Shown piece by piece: positions 21,179 to 30,323 of a DNA stretch of 64,000 bases. The DNA is taken from positions 4,558,501 to 4,622,500 of the forward strand of contig NC_015422.1 of assembly GCF_000204645.1 (NCBI RefSeq), written 5' to 3'. The DNA is from Alicycliphilus denitrificans K601. Its GTDB lineage: Bacteria; Pseudomonadota; Gammaproteobacteria; Burkholderiales; Burkholderiaceae_C. A program made the translations under genes and the position numbers. A model generated the notes under the pieces. That model was not told where the DNA came from. It saw only the letters and a program-made list of their open reading frames with translations, and searched no databases. How positions within the stretch are numbered: the first letter of the stretch is position 1; each line of letters opens with the position of its first letter.

Positions 21179-22282
21179 ATGTCCACCAGCCCCCGCGCCT
21201 TCACGCTCTCCGACTTCGACTTCGCCCTGCCCGAGGCGCTGATCGCCCAGCACCCCGCCCCCGTGCGCAGCAGCTCGCGCCTGCTCGACGGGCGCGCCGC
21301 CCCACCCTCCGACCGCATCTTCCACGAGCTGCCCGCGCTGCTGCGCGAAGGCGACCTGCTCGTGTTCAACGACACGCGCGTGGTCAAGGCGCGCGTGTTC
21401 GGCGAGAAGGCGAGCGGCGGCCGGCTGGAGCTGCTCATCGAGCGCGTGCTCGCCGGCAACGAGGTCGTGGCCCACATGAAGGTCAGCAAGAAGCCCATGC
21501 CCGGCGCCACGGTGCACATGGCCGGCGGCAAGGCGGCGGGCGGCTTCGACGCCACGCTCCTCTCGCGCTGGCCCGACGCCGACGGCCCGCTGTTTCGCTT
21601 CGCGCTGCACGGCCCTGCGGGCGAGACGCCCTGGGAGCTCATGGAGCGCCACGGCCACCTGCCGCTGCCGCCCTACATCGAACGCCAGCAGAACGCGGGC
21701 CACGACCCTGATGAGGCCGAGGACGCCGAGCGCTACCAGACCGTCTTCGCGCGCGCCCCAGGCGCCGTGGCCGCGCCCACGGCGGCGCTGCACTTCGACG
21801 ACGCGGTGCTGGCCGCGCTGGCCGAGCGCGGCGTGCAGCGGGCCAGCGTCACCCTGCACGTGGGCGCGGGCACCTTCCAGCCCGTGAAGACCGAGAGCCT
21901 GGCCGAGCACCGCATGCACAGCGAGTGGTACGAGGTGCCGCTGGCCACGCTCGCCGCGCTGGAGCGCTGCCGCATGCGGGCGGGGCGCGTGGTGGCCGTG
22001 GGCACGACCACGGTACGCACGCTCGAATCGTGGGCCCGAAGCGGCCAGACCACAGGCGAGACGGACATCTTCATCACGCCGGGCTTCCAGTTCCAGGTGG
22101 TCCAACTCCTCGTCACCAACTTCCACCTGCCCAAGAGCACGCTGATGATGCTGGTGAGCGCCTTCGCGGGCTACGAGCACGTGATGCAGCTGTATCGCCA
22201 CGCCATCGAGGAGCGCTACCGCTTCTTCAGCTACGGAGACTCGATGCTGCTGGAGCGCAAGAATGACCCCACACACCCCTGA
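21179..22282 (+). CDS. queA: tRNA queuosine synthesis enzyme QueA
   Basis: S-adenosylmethionine:tRNA ribosyltransferase-isomerase, transferring the ribosyl part of SAM to preQ1 in tRNA to form epoxyqueuosine. It is 367 residues with family motifs [42 protein letters not shown] and TVRTLESWA. The usual partner tgt is not adjacent. Confidence 0.96.
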   Translation: MSTSPRAFTLSDFDFALPEALIAQHPAPVRSSSRLLDGRAAPPSDRIFHELPALLREGDLLVFNDTRVVKARVFGEKASGGRLELLIERVLAGNEVVAHMKVSKKPMPGATVHMAGGKAAGGFDATLLSRWPDADGPLFRFALHGPAGETPWELMERHGHLPLPPYIERQQNAGHDPDEAEDAERYQTVFARAPGAVAAPTAALHFDDAVLAALAERGVQRASVTLHVGAGTFQPVKTESLAEHRMHSEWYEVPLATLAALERCRMRAGRVVAVGTTTVRTLESWARSGQTTGETDIFITPGFQFQVVQLLVTNFHLPKSTLMMLVSAFAGYEHVMQLYRHAIEERYRFFSYGDSMLLERKNDPTHP

Positions 22283-22331
22283 GGCCCTTCGGGCCCTCCC
22301 CCCCCCCGCTCTCGCATTGCTACGCAATGCG
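22282..22331. other. Two hairpins between queA and the DMT exporter
   Basis: GGCCC-TTC-GGGCC follows the queA stop, then a C-run and a second perfect hairpin CGCATTGC-TAC-GCAATGCG at 22313-22331. There is no U-run, so termination is possible but not established. The rest of the gap to 22430 shows no feature. Confidence 0.4.
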
Positions 22332-22430
22332 GGCAGGGGGATCGCTTGCTCAGCGCGGCGGGGCGGCCCTTGCGCGGCGGCCCTCGCCCGCCACGCGCCG
22401 GTTTCACGCACTGCGCCATGAACAACTGAC

Positions 22431-23312
22431 ATGACGGCTTCCGCAAACCGCCGGCGCTCGGCCCTCTCCGGCATCGCGCTCACCGTGGGCGCGTGCGCCT
22501 GCTTCGCGCTGCTGGACATGTCCACCAAGCTCGTGGGCGCCACGGTGCCGCTCTTCATGGCGCTGTGGCTGCGCTACCTGTTCCAGTCGCTGCTCACCTC
22601 GGCCTGGGTGCTGCCGCGCACGGGCTGGCGCTGGCCGCGCACGCGGCACCCGCGCTTCCAGATGCTGCGCGCGGCGCTGTTCGCGGGCACCAGCCTGTTC
22701 GGATTCCTCAGCATCCGGTTCATGCCCCTGCCCGAGTTCACGGCCATCGTCGCGGCCACGCCGTTGTGCGTGACGCTGGTGGCGGCGCTGTGGCTGCGCC
22801 AGCCCGTGAGCCCGCTGCGCTGGGTGCTGGTGGCCACGGGCCTGGCCAGCGTGATGCTCATCCTGCGCCCCGGCGGCGGCGCCTTCACCTGGGCCATGCT
22901 GCTGCCGCTGGCCATGCTGGCCCTGGCCACGGGCTACCAGATCCTCAGCAGCCTGATGGCGGGCCAGGAAGACCCGGCCACCACGCAGTTCTACACGGGC
23001 TGGATCGCCACGGCGCTCACGTCGCTGGGCGCGCCGTTCGTGTGGACGCACATCGCCAGCCCCTGGGTGTGGCTGGGCACCTTCGTCATGGGCCTGTCGA
23101 GCGCGCTGGGGCACCTGATGCTGTTGCGCGCCTACGCGCGCACCACGCCCGCCACCATCGCGCCTTTCCTCTACACGCAGATCGGCTTCGCCATGCTCGC
23201 GGGCTGGGCCGTGTACGGCCACATGCCTGACGGCTGGTCGCTCGTGGGCATGGGGCTGATCGCGGCCAGCGGCGCGGCGAGCGCGTGGCTCACGGTGCGC
23301 GAGACGCGCTGA
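22431..23312 (+). CDS. DMT-superfamily (EamA) transporter
   Basis: Inner-membrane permease of about ten helices built from two EamA repeats, 293 residues. The repeats are visible as ALLDMSTKLVGATVPLFMALWLRYLF and later FVMGLSSALGHLMLLRAYARTTPATIAPFLYTQIGFAMLAGW. Family members export amino acids or metabolites; the substrate cannot be told from the sequence. It is convergent with the downstream gamma-glutamyltransferase. Confidence 0.85.
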   Translation: MTASANRRRSALSGIALTVGACACFALLDMSTKLVGATVPLFMALWLRYLFQSLLTSAWVLPRTGWRWPRTRHPRFQMLRAALFAGTSLFGFLSIRFMPLPEFTAIVAATPLCVTLVAALWLRQPVSPLRWVLVATGLASVMLILRPGGGAFTWAMLLPLAMLALATGYQILSSLMAGQEDPATTQFYTGWIATALTSLGAPFVWTHIASPWVWLGTFVMGLSSALGHLMLLRAYARTTPATIAPFLYTQIGFAMLAGWAVYGHMPDGWSLVGMGLIAASGAASAWLTVRETR

Positions 23313-23320
23313 TACTCACG

Positions 23321-23371
23321 AAAAGAGAGCTGCCAGCCCTTTCCTGGCAAGCGCTGGAGGCCGATTTGGCT
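23321..23371 (+). repeat. Dispersed repeat at the ggt stop
   Basis: The copy reads GAGAGCTGCCAGCCCTTTCC, then GGCAAGCGCTGGAGGCCGAT and TTGGC. This is close to the window's repeat consensus (AGCTGCCAGCGCTT, AGCGCT, GAGGCCATTTTG). It lies between two convergent genes and abuts the stop codon of ggt at 23371-23373. Confidence 0.75.
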
Positions 23372-24987
23372 TAGAACGCCACCGCGCACCCATCCTTGCG
23401 CGGGTCGGAGCCCGCGACGTACACGTCGCCCTGCCGCAGCACGAGCTGCGCGCCGCCGAAGGCGAACACGCCGTTGCCCGCCTCCACCGTGACCTCGTGG
23501 CCGCGCGCGCGCAGTTGCTCCACCACCGCCGCGTCGAAGTGCGGCTCCACGGCCACGCCTTTGCCGCCCGTCACGCGCCAGCGCGGCGCGTCGGCCGCCG
23601 CCTGCGGGTTCTGGCCGTAGCGCAGCACGCGCAGCGCCATCTGCGTGTGGCCCTGGCTCTGCATGGGGCCGCCCATGACGCCGAAGGCCATTTGCGGCGT
23701 GCCGTCGGCGTTCATCGCGAAGGCCGGGATGATGGTGTGCGAGGGGCGCTTGCGCGGCCCCACCTCGTTGGCATGGCCAGGCGTCAGGCTGAAGCCGTGG
23801 CCGCGGTTCTGCAGGCTGATGCCCGTGCCCGGCACGACCACGCCCGAGCCGAAGCCCATGTAGTTGGACTGGATGAACGAGACCATCATGCCCTGCGCGT
23901 CCGCCGCCGCCAGGTACACCGTGCCGCCCGCGCGCGGCGCGCCATAGGTGGGCGCGCCCGCGCGCGCGGGGTCGATCAGCGCGGCGCGCTCGCGCAGGTA
24001 TTCGGGGCGCAGCAGGTCGGCGGGCACGACGCGCATGTGGGCTATGTCGGCGTTGTACTGGTGCAGGTCTGCGAAGGCAAGCTTCATGGCCTCGACCTGC
24101 AGGTGCACGCTATCCACGCCGTCCAGCGGCTGATCGCCCACGCCCAGCGCATCCAGCATGCCCAGCGCCATCAGCGCCGCGATGCCCTGGCCGTTGGGCG
24201 GAATCTCGTGGATCACCGAGTCGCCGAAGCGCTGGCTCACCGTGCCCACCCAGTCGGCCTGGTGGGCCGCGAGGTCTTCCTCGGTCATCGCGCCGCCGTT
24301 GGCCTGCGAATGCGCGGCCATCTTCTCGGCCAGCTCGCCGCGGTAGAAAGCCTCACCCTGGGTGGCGGCGATCAGCTCCAGCGTGCGCGCGTGCGCCTCG
24401 CTGCGAAAGACCTCGCCCGCGCGCGGCGCGCGGCCATTGGGCAAAAAGCATTCGGCGAAGCCCGGCTGCTCGCCCAGCTTGGCCCTACCCAGCTCCCACA
24501 GCCGCGCGATGGTGGGCGATACGGGGAAGCCCTGGCGTGCGTAGCCGATGGCGGGCTGTGCCAGCCGGGCGAACGGCAGCCTGCCGAAGCGCTGCGACAG
24601 CGCCACCCAGGCCGAGACGGCGCCCGGCACGGTGACGGCGTTCCAGCCCTTTTCGGGAATGCCGCCGAGCTTGGCGAAATACTCGGGCGTCCACGCGGCG
24701 GGCGAGCGGCCCGAGGCGTTCAGGCCATGCAGCTCCTTGCCATCCCACACGATGGCGAAGCCGTCGCTGCCGATGCCGCAGCCCGTGGGCTCGACCACGG
24801 TGAGCGCCATGGCGGCGGCGATGGCCGCGTCCACGGCGTTGCCGCCGGCCAGCAGCATGGACAGGCCCGCCTGGGCGGCCAGCGGCTGCGAGGTGGAGAC
24901 AATGTTGCGCCCCATCACCGCGCTGCGGTGCGAGGCGTAGGGCAGGCTCCAGTCGAGGGTCTTTGCGTCGTGGTGCATGGCGGTCAT
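23371..24987 (-). CDS. Gamma-glutamyltransferase family protein
   Basis: N-terminal nucleophile hydrolase that normally self-cleaves and transfers or hydrolyses gamma-glutamyl groups, such as those of glutathione. It is 538 residues from the ATG at 24987, which overlaps the stop of the preceding gene as ATGA. The expected autocleavage Thr is seen in AGGTVYLAAADAQG, where E. coli Ggt has TTH; the His is replaced here by Val, as in YwrD-type relatives. Other motifs are AGGNAVDAAIAAAMALTVVEP, PPNGQGIAAL and GGPMQSQGHTQMAL. No signal peptide is obvious, so it may be cytosolic, unlike classical periplasmic Ggt. Cotranscription with a Bug binding protein suggests a salvage or catabolic role (inference). 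Confidence 0.88.
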   Translation of the reverse strand: MTAMHHDAKTLDWSLPYASHRSAVMGRNIVSTSQPLAAQAGLSMLLAGGNAVDAAIAAAMALTVVEPTGCGIGSDGFAIVWDGKELHGLNASGRSPAAWTPEYFAKLGGIPEKGWNAVTVPGAVSAWVALSQRFGRLPFARLAQPAIGYARQGFPVSPTIARLWELGRAKLGEQPGFAECFLPNGRAPRAGEVFRSEAHARTLELIAATQGEAFYRGELAEKMAAHSQANGGAMTEEDLAAHQADWVGTVSQRFGDSVIHEIPPNGQGIAALMALGMLDALGVGDQPLDGVDSVHLQVEAMKLAFADLHQYNADIAHMRVVPADLLRPEYLRERAALIDPARAGAPTYGAPRAGGTVYLAAADAQGMMVSFIQSNYMGFGSGVVVPGTGISLQNRGHGFSLTPGHANEVGPRKRPSHTIIPAFAMNADGTPQMAFGVMGGPMQSQGHTQMALRVLRYGQNPQAAADAPRWRVTGGKGVAVEPHFDAAVVEQLRARGHEVTVEAGNGVFAFGGAQLVLRQGDVYVAGSDPRKDGCAVAF

Positions 24988-25946
24988 TCCAGGGAGATCT
25001 TGTGCTGGCGGATCACGCTCGCCCAGCGCGCGCTGTCGGCCTGCACCATGGCGGCGAACTGCGCGGGCGTGCCGGGCGCGGCGGGCTCCACGCCCAGCTT
25101 GGCGAGGCTGGCCGCCACCTCGGGAGCCTGCATGGCCTTGGTGAAGGCCTTGGTGATGCGATCGACCAGCGCGGGCGAAGCGCCGGCCGGCAGGTACACG
25201 CCGAACCAGGTGACCGACGCATAGCCGGGCAGGCCCGACTCGGCCAGCGTGGGCAGCTCGGGCGCGAGCGCGCTGCGCTTCTCGCTGGTGACGGCCAGCG
25301 CGCGCAGGCGGCCGCTCTTGACGTGCGGCATGCCCGTGGGCAGGGAGTCGAACAGCAGGTGCACCTGGCCCGCGGCCAGGTCGGGGATGGCCAGCGCCGT
25401 GCCCTTGTAGGGCACGTGCGTCATCTCGATGCCGGCCTGGGCGCTGAACGCGGCGGCGTTCAGGTGCACGATGGTGCCGTTGCCGCTGGACGCATAGTTG
25501 AGCGCGCGCGGATGGGCCTTGGCATAGGCGATGAGCTCCTGCACCGACTTGGCGGGCAGCGAGGGCGTGACCAGCAGCACGCTGGGCGCGTCGGCCAGGT
25601 GCGCCACGGGCGTGAAGTCCTTGCGTGCGTCGTAGGCCAGGCGCGGCATGAGGTGCGGCGAGATGGCGTGCGTGCTGCTCGTGGTGAGCAGCAGCGTGTA
25701 GCCGTCGGGCGCGGCCTTGGCGGCCTCGGCCGCGCCAATGGTGCCGCCCGCGCCGGGCTTGTTGTCCACCACGAACTGCTGGCCCAGGTCCTGCGCCACG
25801 CGCTGCGTGACCACACGGGCCACGAGGTCGGTCGCCCCGCTGGCCGGGAACGGAACCACCACGCGCACGGGCTTGTCGGGCCAGGCCTGCGCCTGCGCCC
25901 CCGCCCATGCCATCCACAACGCCACGCCCAGGGCCCAGATACGCAT
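24984..25946 (-). CDS. Bug-family (TctC-like) periplasmic solute-binding protein
   Basis: Tripartite-tricarboxylate-type receptor, 320 residues. A Sec signal peptide (MRIWALGVALWMAWAGAQAQA) is followed by the family start WPDKPVRVVVPFPASGATD. Other typical segments are VDNKPGAGGTIGAAEAAKA and VPYKGTALAIPDLAAGQVHLLFDSLPTGMPHVKSGRLRALAVTS. The ligand is usually a carboxylic acid; none can be assigned. No TctA/TctB membrane genes are nearby, the norm for expanded Bug families in Burkholderiales. It overlaps ggt by 4 nt. Confidence 0.93.
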   Translation of the reverse strand: MRIWALGVALWMAWAGAQAQAWPDKPVRVVVPFPASGATDLVARVVTQRVAQDLGQQFVVDNKPGAGGTIGAAEAAKAAPDGYTLLLTTSSTHAISPHLMPRLAYDARKDFTPVAHLADAPSVLLVTPSLPAKSVQELIAYAKAHPRALNYASSGNGTIVHLNAAAFSAQAGIEMTHVPYKGTALAIPDLAAGQVHLLFDSLPTGMPHVKSGRLRALAVTSEKRSALAPELPTLAESGLPGYASVTWFGVYLPAGASPALVDRITKAFTKAMQAPEVAASLAKLGVEPAAPGTPAQFAAMVQADSARWASVIRQHKISLE

Positions 25947-26036
25947 CGCAGTGCTCCTCAGTTATTGAATGCTTCGAGACCGGGCATCTTAGAAAAGCGT
26001 CCGCGTTCTGACCAACACCGATTCTGGAAGCCTGCG

Positions 26037-26051
26037 TTGCCGAAACGGCAA
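26037..26051. promoter_or_regulatory. Putative LysR-regulator binding site
   Basis: A perfect inverted repeat TTGCCG-AAA-CGGCAA lies in the 126-nt gap between the divergent Bug gene and the LysR gene, 21 nt before the regulator's ATG. Position and symmetry fit autoregulation and control of the divergent bug-ggt pair. This is inferred from placement only. Confidence 0.5.
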
Positions 26052-26072
26052 AGCACTGCATACTTGCAGCCC

Positions 26073-26978
26073 ATGCGCGCCCACCAGTTGCAAGACACCG
26101 CGCTGCGCTACTTCCTCGCGGTGGCGCAGAGCGGCTCGATCACCGAGGCCTCGGCACACCTGCACGTGGCCGCGTCGGCGCTGAGCCGGCAGATCGCGGG
26201 ACTGGAGGCGCAGCTCGGCGCGCCGCTGTTCGAGCGGCACCCGCGCGGCATGGTGCTCACCGAGGCGGGCGAGATCCTCGCGCGCCACGCGCGGCGCGCG
26301 CAGCTGGACGCCGAGCACGCGCTGGGCGAAATCGGCGCGCTGCGCGGCCTGCGCGCGGGGCAGGTGCGGCTGGCCACGTCCGACGCCTTCGCCAACGAGC
26401 TCGTGCCGCGCCTGTGCGCGGATTTCCAGCGCACGCACCAGGGCATCCAGTTCAGCGTGCAGGTGCTGCCCACGGCCCAGGTGCCCGGCGCGGTGCGCGG
26501 CGGCGCGGCCGACATCGGCCTGTGCTTCAGCCGCGCGCCCGAGAAGGATATCGCCGTGGCCTACCGCCAGAGCGCGCCCGTGCTGGCCCTGCTGCCGCCG
26601 GGCCACGCGCTGGCCCGCGCGCGCAGCGTCACGCTCGCGCGCATGGCGCGCTACCCGCTAGCCCTGCCCCCGCCCGAGACCACGGTGCGCCAGATGATCG
26701 ACATCGTCTGCAGCCGCCAGGGCCTGCGCCTGGAGCCCGTGCTCGTGAGCAACCATGCCAAGACCATGCTGCACTTCGTGGCGAGCGGCGGCGGGCTGTC
26801 GGTGGGCAGCGAGGTCGCCGCGCGCCACATGGTCGCCGCCGGCGCCCTCGTGGCCCGGCCCATCGGCGACCAGAGCATGGACCTGCGCGACCTGCAGGTG
26901 CAGACCCTCGCGGGCCGCAGCCTGCCCGTGGCGGCGCAGGCCTTCCTCGCACTGCTGTGCGAGAGTCTGGCGGGGTAG
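26073..26978 (+). CDS. LysR-family transcriptional regulator
   Basis: 301 residues. A winged helix-turn-helix lies at about residues 5-64 (LRYFLAVAQSGSITEASAHL ... ALSRQIAGLEAQLGAPLFERH), then a periplasmic-binding-like effector domain. It is divergent from bug-ggt, so it probably regulates them; the effector is unknown. The frame stays open far upstream, but only from the ATG at 26073 is the protein LysR-like. Confidence 0.92.
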   Translation: MRAHQLQDTALRYFLAVAQSGSITEASAHLHVAASALSRQIAGLEAQLGAPLFERHPRGMVLTEAGEILARHARRAQLDAEHALGEIGALRGLRAGQVRLATSDAFANELVPRLCADFQRTHQGIQFSVQVLPTAQVPGAVRGGAADIGLCFSRAPEKDIAVAYRQSAPVLALLPPGHALARARSVTLARMARYPLALPPPETTVRQMIDIVCSRQGLRLEPVLVSNHAKTMLHFVASGGGLSVGSEVAARHMVAAGALVARPIGDQSMDLRDLQVQTLAGRSLPVAAQAFLALLCESLAG

Positions 26979-26986
26979 CCGGGCAG

Positions 26987-27703
26987 TCAGTAGCCGTGCT
27001 GCTCGCGGAAGGCGCGCGCCTTGCCGAAATGCCCGCAGCCGATGAAGGGCACGGGCGGGCGCAGCGCCGACAGCGGCGAGGGGTGGTTGGCCGTGAGCAC
27101 GAGGTGCCCGCGATCACGCGGGATGAAGGCGCGCTTGGACTGCGCGTGGCTGCCCCAGAGCATGAAGACCACGGGCCGGTCGCCGTCGGCCACGTGATGG
27201 ATCACCGCGTCGGTCAGTTGCTCCCAGCCCCGGCCGGAATGGCTCGCGGCCTGGCCCTCCTCCACGGTGAGGCAGGTGTTGAGCAGCAGCACGCCGTTCC
27301 TCGCCCACTTGACCAGGCTGCCGCCGGGGTCGGGGAACGGCGGGAAGGGCACGCCCAGGTCGCGCTGCATTTCCTTGAAGATGTTCTGCAGCGAGGGCGG
27401 CAGCCGCACGCCGGGCGCGACGGAGAAGGCCAGCCCCTCGGCCTGCCCGCGGCCGTGGTACGGGTCCTGCCCCAGGATGACCGCGCGCACCTGCTCGGGC
27501 GGCGTGAGCTCCAGCGCGCGCAGGGGCTTCGGGGGAAAGATGGCGGCGCCCGCCTCCAGCCGCGCGTGCAGGAAAGCCAGCAGCGCCTGGCCGCGCTCGC
27601 CCGCGAAGAAGCCATCGACCAGCGGCTGCCAGCCGGGCGCCACGGGCCAATCGGCCGGGTCGGCGCTCATGAGTTGCGTGGGGGAGCGCGGCGCGTCGTT
27701 CAT
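26987..27703 (-). CDS. ung: Uracil-DNA glycosylase, family 1
   Basis: Excises uracil from DNA to start base-excision repair. It is 238 residues from the ATG at 27703 (MNDAPRSPTQ). The catalytic water-activating motif GQDPYHG and the DNA-intercalation motif HPSPLSA are both present, with the SLQNIFKEMQRDLG and LLLNTCLTVEEG segments between. It follows trpC, an order seen in related bacteria. Sequence just upstream belongs to a dispersed repeat. Confidence 0.96.
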   Translation of the reverse strand: MNDAPRSPTQLMSADPADWPVAPGWQPLVDGFFAGERGQALLAFLHARLEAGAAIFPPKPLRALELTPPEQVRAVILGQDPYHGRGQAEGLAFSVAPGVRLPPSLQNIFKEMQRDLGVPFPPFPDPGGSLVKWARNGVLLLNTCLTVEEGQAASHSGRGWEQLTDAVIHHVADGDRPVVFMLWGSHAQSKRAFIPRDRGHLVLTANHPSPLSALRPPVPFIGCGHFGKARAFREQHGY

Positions 27704-27753
27704 GGTCGAAATGGCCTCCAAGGCTTATCCATCAAGCGCAACAAGCTATCAAA
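27704..27753 (-). repeat. Dispersed repeat between trpC and ung
   Basis: On the minus strand: TTTGATAGCTTGTTGCGCTT, then GATGGATAAGCCTTGGAGGC and CATTTCGACC. It fits the window's repeat family closely. It fills almost the whole trpC-ung gap and places a GGAGG 11 nt before the ung ATG, so it may contribute to ung translation initiation. Confidence 0.75.
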
Positions 27754-27763
27754 CAAGGAGCAT

Positions 27764-28564
27764 TCATGCAAACAGCCGGGCCAGCGCCAGCCCGGGATCG
27801 GGCGCGCGCATGAAAGCCTCGCCGACGAGGAAGGCGTTCACACCCGCATCGCGCAGCGTCCTGACGTCGTCGGGCGCGAGGATGCCCGACTCGGCCACCA
27901 GCAGGCGGTCGGCCGGCACGTGCTTTTTCAAGTCCAGCGTGGTCTGCAGCGATACCTCGAAGGTGCGCAGGTTGCGGTTGTTGATGCCGACCAGCGGGGT
28001 CTTGAGCCTCAAGGCGCGCTCCAGCTCCGCGCCGTCGTGCACCTCCACGAGCACGGCCATGTCCAGGCCATGGGCGATGGCCTCCATGTCGGCCATCTGC
28101 GCGTCGTCCAGGCACGCAGCGATCAGCAGCACGCAGTCCGCGCCCATCGCGCGCGACTCGTAGATCTGGTACGGATCGACCATGAAGTCCTTGCGCAGCA
28201 CGGGCAAAGTGCAGCTCGCGCGCGCCTGCTTGAGGTAGTCGGGCTGGCCCTGGAAGAACTGGCGGTCGGTGAGCACCGACAGGCACGCGGCGCTCACCTT
28301 ACCGTCGCCCTCGGCATAGCTCTGCGCGATGTCGGCGGGGATGAAGTCGGCGCGGATCACGCCCTTGCTGGGGCTGGCCTTCTTGATCTCGGCGATCACG
28401 CCGGCCTGGCCCGCGCCGATCTTGGCGCGCAGCGCGCCCACGAAGTCGCGCGTGAGCACGCGGCTCTCGGCGTCGCGACGCATGTCGGCCAGCGGCATGC
28501 GCTTCTTGGCGGCGGCCACTTCCTCGGCCTTCACGCCGCAGATTTTGCTCAGGATGTCGGACAT
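27764..28564 (-). CDS. trpC: Indole-3-glycerol-phosphate synthase
   Basis: Ring-closing step of tryptophan synthesis, converting CdRP to indole-3-glycerol phosphate. It is a 266-residue TIM barrel. Visible active-site segments are [50 protein letters not shown] and [12 protein letters not shown]. It is a single-function form, not fused to TrpF. It starts 6 nt after the small membrane-protein ORF. Confidence 0.97.
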   Translation of the reverse strand: MSDILSKICGVKAEEVAAAKKRMPLADMRRDAESRVLTRDFVGALRAKIGAGQAGVIAEIKKASPSKGVIRADFIPADIAQSYAEGDGKVSAACLSVLTDRQFFQGQPDYLKQARASCTLPVLRKDFMVDPYQIYESRAMGADCVLLIAACLDDAQMADMEAIAHGLDMAVLVEVHDGAELERALRLKTPLVGINNRNLRTFEVSLQTTLDLKKHVPADRLLVAESGILAPDDVRTLRDAGVNAFLVGEAFMRAPDPGLALARLFA

Positions 28565-28570
28565 GGCTTT

Positions 28571-28723
28571 TCAGTCCCTGGAAGGTTGGTCGGGCTGCGG
28601 CGCGCGCAGCACCTTGCGGACGGCGCAGTGCATCGCGATGCCCACGACGACGAACAGCAACGATACGCCGAGCACGATCCAGGTGCCCGCGTCGCGCCAG
28701 ATGGGCGCATCGAGCAGGCTCAT
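28571..28723 (-). CDS. 50-residue predicted single-helix membrane protein in the trp operon
   Basis: A short ORF wholly inside the trpD-trpC gap, read [20 protein letters not shown] then [20 protein letters not shown] and a polar [10 protein letters not shown] tail. Its ATG overlaps the trpD stop as ATGA, and its stop is 6 nt before trpC, so it fills the space exactly. One hydrophobic helix (about residues 14-32) is followed by a positively charged stretch, predicting the C-terminus in the cytosol. I recognise no family. Coupling to trpD argues that it is translated; the function is unknown. Confidence 0.7.
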   Translation of the reverse strand: MSLLDAPIWRDAGTWIVLGVSLLFVVVGIAMHCAVRKVLRAPQPDQPSRD

Positions 28724-29754
28724 GCCGCGGCCAGCCGGCGCGTGAACGCGGCCAGCGCGTCGAGCTTGGCGAGCGCCGCGCCGCTGTCGATGGCGGCCTG
28801 CGCGCGCGCCAGGCCCTCGGCGATCGAGGGCGCCACGCCCGCCGCGTAGAGCGCCGCGCCCGCGTTCAGGCAGACGATGTCGCGCGCCGGGCCCTCGGCG
28901 CCCTTGAGCACTTCGAGCAGCAGGGCCTTCGACTCCTCGGGGCTTTCCACGCGCAGCGCGCGCGTGCCGGCCATGCGCAGGCCGAAGTCCTCGGGGTGGA
29001 TCTCGTACTCGCGCACCACGCCGTCCTTGAGCTCGCCCACCAGCGTGCCCGCGCCCAGGCTGATCTCGTCGAGCCCGTCGCGGCCGTAGACCACCACGGC
29101 GTGCTCCGCGCCCAGGCGCTGCAGCGCGCGCACCTGGATGCCCACGAGGTCCTCGTGGAACACGCCCATGAGGATGTTGGGCGCGCCCGCGGGATTGGTC
29201 AGCGGCCCCAGGATGTTGAAGATGGTGCGCACGCCCAGCTCCTTACGCACGGGCGCCACGTTCTTCATGGCCGGGTGGTGGTTGGGCGCGAACATGAAGC
29301 CGATGCCGACCTCGGCGATGCACTCGGCGATCTGCTCGGGCGTGAGGTTGATGTGCACGCCCAGCGCCTCCATCGCGTCCGCGCTGCCCGACTTGCTGGA
29401 CACGCCGCGCCCGCCGTGCTTGCTTACCTTGCCGCCCGCGGCGGCGATCACGAAGGTGGCGCAGGTGGAGATGTTGAAGGTGTTCGCCCCGTCGCCGCCC
29501 GTGCCCACGATGTCCACGAGCTGCCGCGTGTCCGCCACGTGCACCTTGCGCGAGAACTCGCGCATCACCTGCGCGGCGGCGGTGATCTCGCCGATGGTCT
29601 CCTTCTTAACGCGCAGGCCGGTGACGATGGCCGCCGTCATCACGGGCGAGAGCTCGCCGCTCATGATGAGGCGCATCAGGTGCAGCATCTCGTCGTGAAA
29701 GATCTCGCGGTGCTCGATGGTGCGCTGCAGCGCTTCTTGCGGGGTGATCATCAT
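28720..29754 (-). CDS. trpD: Anthranilate phosphoribosyltransferase
   Basis: Adds phosphoribosyl to anthranilate in tryptophan synthesis. It is 344 residues starting [19 protein letters not shown]. The PRPP-binding motif [17 protein letters not shown] and the conserved [21 protein letters not shown] and [20 protein letters not shown] are intact. Its ATG overlaps the trpG stop (ATGA), so TrpG and TrpD are translationally coupled but separate proteins, unlike the E. coli fusion. Confidence 0.97.
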   Translation of the reverse strand: MMITPQEALQRTIEHREIFHDEMLHLMRLIMSGELSPVMTAAIVTGLRVKKETIGEITAAAQVMREFSRKVHVADTRQLVDIVGTGGDGANTFNISTCATFVIAAAGGKVSKHGGRGVSSKSGSADAMEALGVHINLTPEQIAECIAEVGIGFMFAPNHHPAMKNVAPVRKELGVRTIFNILGPLTNPAGAPNILMGVFHEDLVGIQVRALQRLGAEHAVVVYGRDGLDEISLGAGTLVGELKDGVVREYEIHPEDFGLRMAGTRALRVESPEESKALLLEVLKGAEGPARDIVCLNAGAALYAAGVAPSIAEGLARAQAAIDSGAALAKLDALAAFTRRLAAA

Positions 29755-30323
29755 GCTTGCTCCAGGAAGTTCTTCAGCATGGCGTGGCCGTGCTCGGTCA
29801 GGATGCTCTCGGGGTGGAACTGCACGCCCTCGATGGGCAGCGTCTTGTGGCGCACGCCCATGATCTCGCCGTCGTCCGTCCAGGCCGTGATCTCCAGCAC
29901 CTCGGGGCAGCTCGCGCGCTCGATGGAAAGCGAGTGGTAGCGGTTCACGGTGAACTGCCGGGGCAGCCCCGCGAACACGCCCTTCTGCGTGGTGGTGATG
30001 ACGCTGGTCTTGCCATGCATGAGCTCCTGCGCCCGCACGATCCTGCCGCCGAACGCCGCGCCGATGCTCTGGTGCCCCAGGCACACGCCCAGGATCGGCA
30101 GCCTGCCCGCGAAGTGCTGGATGGCGGCGACGGACACGCCCGCCTCCGCCGGCGAGCATGGCCCGGGTGAGATCACGAGCCGATCGGGCGCGCGCGCGGC
30201 GATGCCCTCCAGCGTAATCTCGTCGTTGCGGAACACCTCCACCTCGGCGCCCAGCTCGCCCAGATACTGGACGATGTTGTAGGTGAAGCTGTCGTAGTTG
30301 TCGATCATCAAAAGCTTGATCAT
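29751..30323 (-). CDS. trpG: Anthranilate synthase component II (glutamine amidotransferase)
   Basis: Supplies ammonia from glutamine to TrpE. It is a 190-residue class I amidotransferase: N-terminus [20 protein letters not shown], nucleophile Cys in [10 protein letters not shown], catalytic His/Glu in VQFHPESI near the C-terminus. Upstream on the same strand lies the accessory insert at 30324-33898 instead of the chorismate mutase/trpE genes normally linked to it. It therefore needs a promoter of its own or readthrough from the insert. Confidence 0.97.
   Translation of the reverse strand: MIKLLMIDNYDSFTYNIVQYLGELGAEVEVFRNDEITLEGIAARAPDRLVISPGPCSPAEAGVSVAAIQHFAGRLPILGVCLGHQSIGAAFGGRIVRAQELMHGKTSVITTTQKGVFAGLPRQFTVNRYHSLSIERASCPEVLEITAWTDDGEIMGVRHKTLPIEGVQFHPESILTEHGHAMLKNFLEQA

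Noticed and set aside
22295..22308. C-run after queA as a phase-variable tract
   Set aside because: It lies between genes downstream of a stop codon and is not placed to switch a promoter or reading frame.
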